A DNA stretch of 64,000 nt from Gossypium raimondii (taxonomy: Eukaryota > Streptophyta > Magnoliopsida > Malvales > Malvaceae). The notes under the pieces were generated by a model. That model worked only from the letters and a program-made list of their open reading frames with translations. It did no database searches and was not told the DNA's origin. Below are positions 36,696-48,110 of the stretch, piece by piece. The stretch covers positions 1,364,001 to 1,428,000 of the forward strand of contig NC_068570.1 in the NCBI RefSeq assembly GCF_025698545.1, given 5' to 3'. Numbering within the stretch: the first letter of the stretch is position 1; the number at the start of each line of letters is the position of its first letter. A program made the translations under genes and the position numbers.

Positions 36696-39119
36696 TGGAC
36701 CTGCAATTTTATTTAGGATTCAGATATCTCTTAAACAATATCTCGAGTTTGAGTTTTGTAGATGAAGAAAATAGCATTAAAAGAGTTTTATTATTTATTT
36801 AAAAATTCAACTTAACTCGATTTTAAATTTAATTGATATTGAATAATGAAAGTTCTCGAACATAAAATATATATAATATAACATTGGATTCCATGTTTCA
36901 AGTAAACAAGTCCTATAGAACTACTATTATTGTTGTCTTTTAAGTTATGTCAAACAATATGGTTGGGAAAGTATATATTTATATATTTATTTAATCCTCA
37001 ATATCCTGCAATATATTTCATTTACCGTTAATAGTAGGGATTAATCTTTTCATTGTGAATGCTTTTCAAAGAAGTAAATGGTGACCATGAAATATGTTTT
37101 ATTCTCATGAACGAGGATCGAATCCTTGACTATATGATTATAGGATAAGGTGAATAATTATCACACCACATATCGCATTTTATGGTCTACATCTTATCGT
37201 TTTTAAACTTGAAAGGCTTAAAATGTGGTTTATCTTTTGAAGTATATAACTTTTACTATTTTTGTATCAAAACTTTTTTTTGTCCAAATTGATACCTAAA
37301 GTGTAATATTTTTCTCACATTGGTATTAATCCGAACAAAAAATTTGATATACTTTATTAAATAGTATATTGCTTGTGAAATTATTGAAAATCCGTTCATT
37401 TTATTAAATAACAAGCATTACCTTGATGGTATTTTGTCATTTTATATTATACGTAAAGTTTTAAAAATACACATAATAAAATTTGAACCTAAAATATCTG
37501 TAGTCTTCAACATCTTAAGTTTAATTTTTTAATAGAATTCGATTTAGTTCAGTATAATTATGTTTTTTAACTTGCTGATAAAAATCAAACCCAATTAAAA
37601 TACATTTAAATAATAACTGAATCTAAACAAGATTGAACTGAAATTAAACACTACGATTCAAATCAATTCTTCTTTTACAATTTTTTTCTCATCATAATAA
37701 TTTATTGTCATAGTATACGTGGATAATGACAATAAGAAAAAAATAAGAACACACGGATTTTACGTGAAAAACCCTTATCGAAAAAAACCCAAGACAGAGG
37801 AGGATAAATTTACTAATGTTAAAAAACAACAATATAAGAGATTTTTAACTATACGTTGTTTTAAGGTCAAACAACCCTTTTATAAATTAACAAGCAAGTT
37901 GTACCTCAAACTTTTCAGACCAGATTAAACGAGATTCGAGTGACATAATTCTATCATTTATAAATTTAAAATATGGATAAACATGACATAATTGTCAAAG
38001 TCTTAAACTACAAAGTCAAAATCCCTTTTAATTTTATTGTGGGGTAGGGGGGGCAATGGAATATGATGTGGTGAGCTGTGTCGTTGATTAGGCAAAAACA
38101 ATCAGAAAAGCTGGCCCTTCACTCATTCACTTTTTCCAGCTTGCAATATATATATAATCCATTAACAATGCTAAATAACAAGAAAACGGACTTTATAAAT
38201 CACTTCCACGCGCCTGCTTCTTTTGCCAATTTCGATATTTGATTTATTTTTTTCGGATTTAGATAATTATTAAATAAAATATTTTAAATACTTTAATCCT
38301 TATTATATTTATTATTCGATTTCATTTTACATTTAAAGGTAACGGGTTTGAATTTGGATAATGGATATCTAAATTCATTTTATTTATTTAAATAATGGGT
38401 TTGAATTTTTCTTTATTTTTAAATTTTAATTTTATATAATGTCTACATTTATCTATAACCCTTGATGGAAAAACATGATTCTTGATTACGCATTTGATTC
38501 CAAGTTATTTTTATTGTTACAATAACAACTATATCGATTAGGTTAAGACTCTATTGATTTTTCTAAAAAAAATTGTACTTACTAAATAAGGATATTTAGT
38601 GGAGTCAAAATAACTGATGATTAATTTAATTAAATACGGATAATAAATATATTCGAATTTTAAACTGGATATAAAATTAAAAACATACTCAACCCGTGCC
38701 CCTCCCCAATCTATAAATAGAAGGATAATGCATTTCAACGCACTCGAATCCACATCCTCCTGTATTGACAACAATACCCATACCAATCGAACTAAGACTC
38801 AATTAATCTTATTTTTTTTATATTTTAGTATTCTTTTGAAAAATATAAAAGAAAAATCAACGTAAAATTTGATAAATAACATGTAAGCCTATCAATTTTG
38901 GCTCAAATTAAAAAATTGATTCACTTCAACTCGACAAATTAACCTAAACCCAAAATAATTCCTAATGATTTAACTCGAAAAATAAAAACTTTAGACCAGA
39001 ACGATCCGAATCCAATACAATATAAACTTGAAATGATGAAATCTTAATATATTTCAAGTGCTAAATTGATATATAAATTTATTAAATTTAAATTGACCCG
39101 AATCAAAATTAACTCAACG

Positions 39120-39340
39120 TAAAGGTTCAAAGTGCGACTGGGATTGGTTAGGATGAGGAGATGGTTAAATAGAGAGAGCAATTGGCTCCGAGAATTCCGC
39201 GGTCGACCGAGGGCTCCAGAGTCCAGATGGAGGTCAAAGGGTTAGGTTGGCAATCGGAGAAATTTTGGTTGCTTAAATTAAGTGGGCCCATGGTCAATGG
39301 GGCCCATATTAATCTCACAGCTACGTGACATTAACTGACG
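39120..39340 (-). promoter_or_regulatory. isolated promoter-like segment
   Basis: This GC-richer, apparently low-copy patch has two GGGCCCA sites (near 39288 and 39301), a tacgtgaca bZIP-like core near 39324, CCAAT boxes on the minus strand (ccaattgct, ccaatccca) and TATTTAA on the minus strand near 39167. No coding exon follows on either side within 1 kb. It could be the core promoter of a non-coding transcript, a relic gene start or a distal element of the PP2C gene. Confidence 0.35.
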
Positions 39341-39364
39341 AAAAAAAAATATTTTTGACTAAAA

Positions 39365-39630
39365 TTTTTGGATTATATATATATTGGTACTTGAGTTTAG
39401 TTTTCATGTTCAATTTAGTACTTGAGTTTAGCTTTAAAATTCACTTTGATACCTGAGCTTTTTCAATTTGATACTTGAGTTTTTTTTCTCCTATTTAAAT
39501 ATTTGAGTTTGATTCCAATGTTCAATTTGATACATGAGGGGGTTTTTTATTCTAACTCGGTAACTAAATTTGGCTTTAATATTCACTTTGATATTTGAGT
39601 TTAAGCTCAATTTGGTACCTAAGTGTTCTT
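39365..39630. repeat. degenerate short tandem array
   Basis: Roughly 38-bp units of the type 'caatttggtacttgagtttagctttaa' repeat about six times with many differences. It directly abuts the hAT-like element at 39641. Confidence 0.7.
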
Positions 39631-39640
39631 TTTCCTAATT

Positions 39641-40062
39641 AGGGGTGTAAACGAGGCATTGGTGCTTACAAGCTACTTGAGTTCGACTAAAAAAAACTCA
39701 ATCTTGATTAGGTAATTATTGAATTAAGCTCAAACATTTCGAGTTGTAGGTCGAGTTGAGTTTGAACGGCTGATGAGCCTTATCAAGTTTTTCATTTTTC
39801 ATTTACATTTTAAATATTTTTATATTATTAAATTATGTTATTACTTTTAATATATTATTAACCTTAAGGTTAATTATCAAGCTGAACTTGAGCTCGAGCT
39901 TCAGTATGAAATTTGACAAACGAGCTCAATCAAGCTTGAGCTCGAGCCAAGTTGGAGTTTAAAAAACTAATTTTTGATTGAGCTCCAGCTCCAAATCTAG
40001 AGTCATTCATGAGTTCGAACTTTCCAGTATTCAAACTCGACTTAGCTTAATTCCACCATTAG
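39641..40062. mobile_element. hAT-like non-autonomous element with perfect 8-bp target duplication
   Basis: It starts AGGGGTGTAAACGAGG and ends ttccaccattag. It is flanked by identical tcctaatt at 39633-39640 and 40063-40070. An 8-bp duplication and the TAGGGGTG-type terminus point to hAT. Inside, words such as gagctcgagc and caagcttgagctcgag form many local palindromes. There is no ORF. Confidence 0.75.
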
Positions 40063-40595
40063 TCCTAATTAAATATTTATCTTTTTTTTACTAGAGCACA
40101 TGTTAAACAATCATTAGGCCAATGATACTATTAGGTCTGAGTACTAAATTGAACATTTAAACTAAACTAATATTTCAAGATGGAAATTTTATGTACCAAA
40201 TTGAATACTGAATTCAAAATTTAAGTATCAATTTGTATATTAACCCCTTTTTAAAATAGTAAACATTTATTGATTATTGATTGATTTTGTTTTTCCTTTT
40301 TTGCATGATTTGCTTCGCTTTCCTCGTCTCGTAAGGGAGCTGGGTGGAAATTGACAATTTGACTTAGTCCTTTCTTAGTTTTCGCTATCGTGCGCCTACA
40401 TGTCGTTTTGCTTAACCGGCGCCAACCATGTCTTAAATTAATACTCAAAATATTTTTAATAAAAACACACACATCAAAATCAATTCGCTAGTGGTCGGCT
40501 TCGTTCTATAAAGGGTTTAAATTTTACTTTAATCCTTAGCTTATGTTAAATTTTGATATTCAGTCTTCTACTCGAATTTGAAGCAATTTGATCCT

Positions 40596-41270
40596 TGTTG
40601 AGACATAATCCTTCTTACACTATGCTGTTAGGTACGAGGATGCATTTTTGGTCAATGGGGGACGGTTCACACATTTTTTTTATATTTTTCATATTCATTT
40701 CACGTTTCATGTTCAGGGTTTGTAACCGTCCCTATCAACAATATTGTTTCCAAAGTTCAAACCTGCATCTCCCGTTAAGAGTGCATTGTGCCTTATCACT
40801 AGATCCAACCCTTGTTGGTGACTGTTCACACAATTGAGAAGTAATATTGAGATCCACAAGTGATTCTGACTTTACTATAAAAGAAAATTATGAAGTGTAG
40901 TAAATGCTTGAACAAACCATCAAGTACGAGCACCTCATTGAACAGTTTATGCATGACGGGGGTTTGAACCCATGACCTGTATGGCACATAGGCCATTTAT
41001 GGGTAAGATGTTTCCATAGTAGGTGAGGCTCTCCCCCTCTGCAGTTTCTTCAAATGCATACAAATTTCACAAACTTCTTTATGATAGAATGAACATCTCT
41101 TGTAGCTCATTTGTACATTGTTGTTAATTTGTGTGAACCACTCTCTATCGGCCAAAAGGACACTCTCATGCCCTCTTCAAGGATGAGGGAACAAAAGTTT
41201 GATACAAAAATTGAGCATAGACACCCTAAGAACACAACACCGAGGATGTTGTGAGTTTGACTCCTCAACA
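40596..41270. mobile_element. probable solo LTR (675 bp)
   Basis: It begins TGTTGAG (40596) and ends CTCAACA (41264-41270), the TG...CA inverted ends of an LTR. It is flanked by atcct and atctt, a 5-bp duplication with one mismatch. It contains phrases typical of plant LTRs (ggtttgtaaccgtccctatcaac, gggtttgaacccatgacc) and no protease, integrase or reverse transcriptase sequence. Related ends occur at 3514 and 5245. Confidence 0.65.
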
Positions 41271-41547
41271 ATCTTTTATTTTTACAATGTTATTAGTAGG
41301 TCCAAATTGATAACATTGTTAATTGATTCCACTAAATAAAAGTGACATTAAACATTTAATTTGGCATCTAAAAAGGACTGATTGAATTTTCACATAACCA
41401 TAACTATATACATGAATAGTACAGGGATTGCTTTATATTGACCAAATTATACAAAGTTAAAACCAGAGGGATTAAATCCTAAATTTCTGCACAATAGAGG
41501 ACATAAAACAAAATTAGACCTTTATGTAAAAAAGAGAGTAAAGGTGT

Positions 41548-41767
41548 GGCCCACGAATATTTCTCATTGTGGGCCATAGTACTGAAAATACGTTTGATTA
41601 TGATCTTTAGATTCTAAATCAACCTTAATCCAACGGTCAATACACACCCAATGGTGGGACCCAAAGGTCAAATACATACATCGGCTTGAAAACGAACGGC
41701 TATTTCTGGTTCGTGCAGCCGAGTCAAGCAAAATCCCGCCGTTTTTGCCACGTCAGATATTATAAAA
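41548..41767 (+). promoter_or_regulatory. PP2C gene promoter
   Basis: GGCCCA at 41548-41553 and TGGGCC at 41570-41575 are two site II elements in opposite orientation. GCCACGTCAG at about 41748-41757, the reverse complement of CTGACGTGGC, is a strong bZIP-type ACGT element. TATAAAA follows at 41761-41767. Transcription probably starts near 41800, giving a leader of about 650 nt, which may contain an intron. Confidence 0.55.
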
Positions 41768-42462
41768 AGGCAAAAAAAGGGCGTTGTAAAAAAAAGGGAA
41801 TTTGTTATTTATTTATTTAAAAATTTTCCCCTTTATGTTTCTCATTTATCCTCTCTCTCACAGAAAGAGTTTTTTTTTTTTTTATCGATCAACAAAATAA
41901 AAATTGTTTATTTGCAGGGCGCCACGATCTGCATTTCTCTCGATCGTAGAGATTAATTCAATTCCTCGGCGTCGTAATCTCCTCCTCCATTTGCAAATCA
42001 ATCGATTTCTTTGTAATTTTCCGTTTCTCTTTTCGTTTGGATTATTCAATTTTGTTTTGTTTTTCATATCCATATCTAAGATTCGTTTTGTTTTTCTTTT
42101 CTATTATGGTTAACAGATTCAGAGGATTTTTTTTGTAATTTTTTAATGTCTACATTGATTCCGGTTTTCGATCAAGAATCTGATCGACTCGTTCAGATTT
42201 TTATGTAAATCGGATTTTTTTGTGGAAGATCTCGATGTTTTTTGCCCTAGCCATTGTTGTTTAATTGTAATTGTTTCAGATTATTGTTGATGGATTCAAA
42301 TCTTAATTTCGGTTATTTCGCGATTTGATTATTGAAAAGCCTGCATCGTGTGCATCTTTTAGGATCTTTGAGTGTAATCCATGGAGGGTTAAGAGGCATT
42401 GTTTTTGAGGTGAATTTTAGCCGTTGACGTGGTTTTTTTTGGATTTGGAAAATTAAGAAACA

Positions 42463-45400
42463 ATGTCTACGAGAGGTGAGCATCAAACGGTACCGCTGTC
42501 GGTTTTATTGAAACGTGAATTAGCTAGCGAAAAGATCGAAGACCCGGAGATTGTACACGGGCTAGCAAGTCACAGCAAGAAAGGTGAAGATTTTACGTTG
42601 CTTAAAACCGAATGCCAAAGAGCGCTAGGAGATGGTTTCACCACATTCTCGGTTTTTGGGGTATGAATTTTGGGTCTCTCATACTACCTAAATCAACGCT
42701 AATCTTAAAAGCATGTAATTTGCAGCACTGGAATATAAAGATTTATAAACTTTTATAGGCTGGTATTGCTAAACGTTATTTAAAAAAATATATATTTTGG
42801 CAGCTCTTTGACGGACACAATGGATCTGCAGCTGCTATTTACACGAAAGAGAATCTTCTTAACAATGTTCTAAGTGCCATTCCGGCAGATCTTAATAGAG
42901 ATGAATGGGTTGCTGCCCTTCCGAGAGCTTTGGTTGCAGGTTTTGTTAAAACAGATAAAGATTTTCAACAGAGAGGTAAGAATTATTTTATTTTTATGTC
43001 AATACATCTGTGTATAGTATATGTTTTATAGGATAACCTTTGGATAAAAAGGAATATTTGTCTATACAGTTATGCACTTTCTTTGGGAGTGGTTGCTACT
43101 GTTTATGCATGTTGTTCATGCACTCCTCTATTGTAGTACTTATGCTCATATCAATGTAGACTTAGGTAGTATCCTTTCTTACTCAACTAACTGTTTTATG
43201 TCCATATAGATATGGAATTTTACTAATTTATCATTGTGAATATCCATGGAGAAAACGTTCTGATATGTAGGAAGAGTTGCTTTTCGGAAGTTGGTAGATA
43301 TTGTTTTGTGATAGTTGATTTGTGCCACCTGTGGTTACTCAGGTGTTAGTGGGGTCACTGTTTGGTTGTGATGCTATCATGGAGCTGTAGTGCTTTCCCT
43401 TATACAACAAAAAGGGATAGCAGATTAGCAGATATTTATCTATAGATCAGCTTGTCTAATATTCACATGATCTTATTATTCTGATCTTTGGTTTTTGACT
43501 ATTTGGTCAATAGTTAACTGATAGTCTGGATATGTCAACATGACATTGGTCTACATATAGTTAAGTTGGCACCACCGATCACTGTCCAGCTTGATAATTC
43601 ACAAGCTCTACCAACAGTTACACCAGGCTGTTTCATCAATAATTATTATACCATACTTTTTATGATAATTTTACTTGACCATAAAAGTTCGTGTACATAA
43701 GCACGGAGATTCTTCCATTCATTGGACAGGGATTGCAATAAAGAGGATTGGACATATTATTATTAGCTTTTTATTTTGCTTTTAATTTTTAAAGTTTTCG
43801 GTAATAACTTCTTGAGTTCACTCTCTCATGTTTAGTATTTGATAGACATGCTATGGTTTTCTTTCCAGCAAAAACGTCAGGAACTACTGTAACCTTTGTG
43901 ATATTAGAAGGATGGGTTGTAACAGTGGCATCTGTTGGTGATTCCTGCTGTATATTTGAATCAGCTGAAGGTGGAATATATCACTTGTCCGCTGATCATA
44001 GGCTTGAATGCAATGAAGAGGAGTAAGTCTTTGGCATAGTCTTTGCTGTATCTTAAAACTTTCCCCAAAATATTGAGGCCTTACTTTCTGTTTTCATCTT
44101 CTTAGGAGGCATCGAATCACTGCAAGTGGGGGTGAGGTTGGTCGGTTAAATGCTGGTGGTGGTGCAGAGGTATTTCCACTTCCCCTACGGTTGTGCATCT
44201 TAATGCTTTTGTGTGCTTTAACAAATTTTATCTAGAATGTTAGCCTTTTCTTTCCATCAGCAAAACGCAATGATACATTAATGTGAATGGATGTGCAACC
44301 ACAATACTTAGAAAACACAATCCAGATGCTAGTTTCAGGCATGTGTGACACTTTTGACAAATGCACCAAAAAGACATTAAACTTATTTGATAATTTTGTG
44401 GATTAGAGGACCCCTTTGTAGACCTTACTAATTTTAGCTGTAACAATTGTACTTAGAAACAACATTTTTGTACCTATCTTGTTTTGTTGCAGAAATATGA
44501 AAGATGATACTGATATGTTTGTAAACAATGATAAGTTGATTCTTTGTCGAGAATTTCAATATATTCAGTATGGGAGAAAACTCTATTTGATCATTTGTGT
44601 GGATTGAAGCTGGTGATCTAATGGTAAAGTTATTTTACAGATTGGTCCTTTGAGATGTTGGCCTGGAGGCTTGTGTCTTTCACGATCCATTGGTGATATG
44701 GATGTTGGGGAGTTCATTGTTCCTGTTCCATACGTAAAGCAAGTAAAGGTTTGTCGTACTCTTTCATAATCTACTTGCATAATGTAATTTATATCTTTTA
44801 GTTTGCCTGTCCTGATATCTTGATTTAACTTGTGCACTTAATAGCATTGGATATCAATATTTTATTTGAAAGGACCAACTAAAATTATATATTTTTCTAT
44901 TTTTGTTTCAGTTATTTCTTCAAAATTGTATAATATGAAAGATATATGCAAACAATATACCATTTAAAAAATAAAAATCTCATGAAATGCATTAGTTTTA
45001 GTGATTCATAAATTTCAAATCTGTTATCAATTTAGTCTTCATTATAAAATCTCAATAAGCAAAAGTATCTAGTTTTAAGTTTTGTAAAAGAAAAGTTTTT
45101 CATAAGCGGTTAAGATAAGCTGATTTATCTTGCACTAAACAGAGACATCAAAAGAACACCTGAATTTTGAGAAAAAACAGAACTTTTAAGATATTCATAT
45201 GAAGGCAAGAATATATGTATATATATTTGAAAAAAAGCTTCTTAACAAAAAATTGGCTTTGTAAAGGCTGTTGGTAAGTGGTAACTCAAATGATTAAGCT
45301 GGAACATTGAAAACAATCACAAAGATATTTAAAAGATTGAAATATATAAGAGGATAAGTTATTGTGAGAAACTAGGAAGTGAAAATTTTTTTTCTTATCG

Positions 45401-46875
45401 TTAAGATAAAACTTAAATAATAATGTTGGAGGGTCCATTTAAGTGTATTTAATATGAAAACATATCCATGCTAGGGGATTTAGAAAATCTTTATTTTTTG
45501 GGGGGGGTGGCAGCGGCAGCAGCTAGGCTCCCATTATTGTCTGCCATTGGCGCCAAATATTGTGTTCTATACATCTTGCTTCACAACATGTTAATTTTTT
45601 CCCTTATGCCACTGTTTTAAGAGATTGGATATGTACTTGGTTGTAATGGAGTTCCTTGAACTTCCAAACCAGTAACATTTCTGAATTTGTGATCATTAAC
45701 TCCATAGAAGAGCCATTAATTTCATATCCGTATCCTCATGTGTCCTATACTTGCAGGTTGAAGTGCTTTTGCATTTGGAATTTTCTTTCTTAATCAGTTT
45801 TCTTTAAAAGGGTCTGTTTGAACGAGTTAGTGTTTTATCTAAAATTAGAAGACATTTTCTTGATTGTTATTAATTGTTTTATTTTACCAACTAGCCTATT
45901 TTCTGCAGTTGTCTACGGCGGGTGGTAGGATGATTATCTCTAGTGATGGTGTTTGGGATGCTTTAACAGCTGAAGAAGCTCTTGATTGTTGTCGTGGAAT
46001 GCCTCCAGATGCAGCGGCTGCCCAGATTGTGAAAGTATACTCCTGATATTCTCTCGTCTACATTGTGCTCTTTAACTATTGCTGCTGGGAGCAATATGTT
46101 GGTATAAGTTTGCATTTCTTCATGTATTCTGATTCCTTGGTATCTAATGAACAGGAAGCTGTAAAGCCAAAGGGTCTTCGAGATGATACAACCTGCATTG
46201 TTGTTGATATCTTACCACAAGAGAAGCCAGCTGCTCTGCCACCACCAAAGAAGCCAGTCAAAGGTATGTTAAAAGCCATGTTTCGCAAGAAGAATTCTGG
46301 ATCATCTTCTCAAGATAAAGATTACATGGAACCGGATGTGGTGGAGGAATTATTTGAGGAGGGATCTGCTTGGCTTTCGGAAAGGTTATTATTATTATTA
46401 TTTTAAATATAGATTTGATCATCGATTGTCAGATAAAGCATCGAATCCATTTTTAACTTTCTTGTCCATCGGTACCATGGGGCATGGCATGCTATGAATG
46501 ACGAGAGGATGAGGTAGTTTATCTCATGAGGACCCTTCTATTGTATGCAGGTTGGACACTAAATATCCACTATGCAACATGTTTAAGCTGTTCATGTGTG
46601 CAGTCTGTCAATTGGAGATGAAGCCCGGAGAGGGCATTTCTATTCATGTTGGCACATCTAATCCAGTAAAGTTACGTCCATGGGACGGTCCATTCCTTTG
46701 CTCTAGTTGCAATGAGAAGAAAGAAGCCATGGAAGGAAAAAGACCATCAGGAAGTAATGACAGACCTCTCTCCCTTCCTATCTGTTCTTCATTTCTAATT
46801 TATGTTGCTAAAGTAAAGATCCTTGATCCTTTTTTTCCCCTTTTTTCAGATAGACATGGTAGTGATAGTGACTAG
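42463..46875 (+). CDS. protein phosphatase 2C (PP2C12 type) with C-terminal CxxC tail
   Basis: Nine exons join in frame: 42463-42660, 42804-42975, 43869-44022, 44106-44169, 44641-44748, 45909-46034, 46155-46384, 46551-46753 and 46850-46875 (1281 nt, 426 aa), all GT-AG. PP2C metal-binding motifs are present: LFDGHNG with Asp69, SGTTVTF, SVGDS with Asp148, SSDGVWDAL with Asp245 and GLRDDTT with Asp284-Asp285. The usual FDGHGG is FDGHNG here. After the catalytic domain (about residue 300) there is a basic linker and a tail with CAVC and CSSC, a possible zinc-binding pair. The overall form and length (about 428 aa) match Arabidopsis PP2C 12, a Ser/Thr phosphatase outside the ABA-responsive clade A; its substrates are not known to me. 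The last intron (96 nt) is open in frame, so a retained form would also be translatable. Confidence 0.93.
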
Positions 46876-48004
46876 CTAGATCTTTCCAAATACTGTTGGG
46901 TTTTGTGGGCACTATCAATTGTTCCAGCGGTGGTCATAAACGGGGAAATAGTGCATTCTCAAAATAGTAACTTCCTTCAATTTCTTATCAGTGGGCATCG
47001 AGCATCCATTTGAATCTATACTCTCAAGTTCCGGCTTTGGGAGTAAGAAGACAAAAATGATTTAAAAAATAGCTAGAAGGTTTTCATAGACTCGGCAGTG
47101 GATACAAGCATGCCTTGAAGGTAATTCTTTTCTCCATCTCTATTCATCCCATCGTATACCAGTCGCTCCAAATTCATAGATCTAACACTAAATGACAGTG
47201 GACTTCAATGTAATGTTATAATATAGGGAATTTGATAAGTACTCAATACTCATTTGTGAAAAAGTTAGGGGGGCATGCTGAATGAAATTTATTCATGTAT
47301 CATTGGTTATTCATTCCTTCGTAAAAATCTTTGGTATAGAAAATTCTGCAAAATTCCATTATTATTATTTCTTTTAAGCAATGCCATTCCATTATTAATT
47401 TTTAATCGTTTAGCCATAAATATACATATATACTTGGTTGATGTAAATATGTATCCCTGTACTGTCTTGATGCATTTATGATATAACCTAGTAGCTGGAT
47501 CTTGCCCCTTGTGTGTGAGAATATAGATATGTATTACATTTGGGACCAGCTTTGCTGTGGGGACGAGTAGACACGGCTTGACTGGAGGATGTGGACTCTA
47601 GTCGACATACATGTGAACTCGCTTTCCACACCCTCTTCCTTGTACCATTGAAGTTCTTTTTGAAAGGCAAGTTGCCTTACTTTTATGAACATTAGGTAGA
47701 GTTTGGTTTTAGAAAATAAAATTACTAATCAATTGATTATAATCTATTTAAATCGAATAAACTAACTGATTAAGAGTAAGATTTTGATTAAACAACGTCG
47801 TTAATTGCATTAGAAACAAAAAAAAGGGGTCAAATTCTTGTTTTGGTTCTTTTACTATGCTGAAAAATAAGAATTAATCCCTCTAATTAAGAATATTTTG
47901 GCCTTTTACTTTTTATAATGTTATTAGTAGGTCGTAATCAATAATACTTTTAGTTCTCGATAAAATAATGATGTAAAATTTTTTAATTGTTATAATCTTG
48001 GTCA

Positions 48005-48110
48005 TGGAACTAACCATTGTTAGGTGTTGTGGTAAGATACACTGCACAATCTCAAAGAGAAAATGTAGGTTCAAATCGTGAAGATAACATTATTGGGAGT
48101 AGTCACAAAT
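48005..48110 (+). mobile_element. tRNA-like SINE candidate
   Basis: 'ttaggtgttgtgg' near 48022 resembles an RNA polymerase III A box and GGTTCAAATC at 48068-48077 an exact B box, at a tRNA-like spacing of about 35 bases. No cloverleaf can be folded, so it is not a tRNA gene. A reversed relative with 'ggatcgaatcc' lies at about 37110. Confidence 0.4.

Larger units (their letters stand above)
31909..41500. other. 9.6-kb gene desert between the PAN-like gene and the PP2C gene
   Basis: The first 150 bases hold the leader and promoter of the minus-strand gene. After that no coding exon was recognised. Identified contents are MITEs or repeats at 33036, 34237, 36277 and 39641, a solo LTR-like element at 40596-41270, LTR-like scraps at about 37720-37930 (phrase acacacggattttacgtgaaaaaccc), a reversed SINE-like fragment at 37090-37175, a SINE-like fragment at 38690-38810, and a promoter-like patch at 39120-39340. 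The remainder is AT-rich. Confidence 0.6.

Noticed and set aside
40595-40837. 80-aa plus ORF with hydrophobic stretch
   Set aside because: It lies inside the probable solo LTR and shows no gag, protease or polymerase similarity.
40950-40975. tRNA-like 'ggtttgaacccatgacc' string
   Set aside because: A B-box-like match only; no acceptor stem or anticodon arm can be formed, and it sits in the solo LTR.
19387-42462. IMA (IRON MAN) peptide gene expected from the Arabidopsis neighbourhood
   Set aside because: I looked on both strands for a short ORF with an acidic run and a YDYAPAA-type end and did not see one; a profile search would be more sensitive.
47488-47670. 60-aa minus ORF downstream of the PP2C gene
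   Set aside because: Arg/Ser-rich composition without a domain, possibly within the 3' region of the PP2C gene; there is no splice partner.
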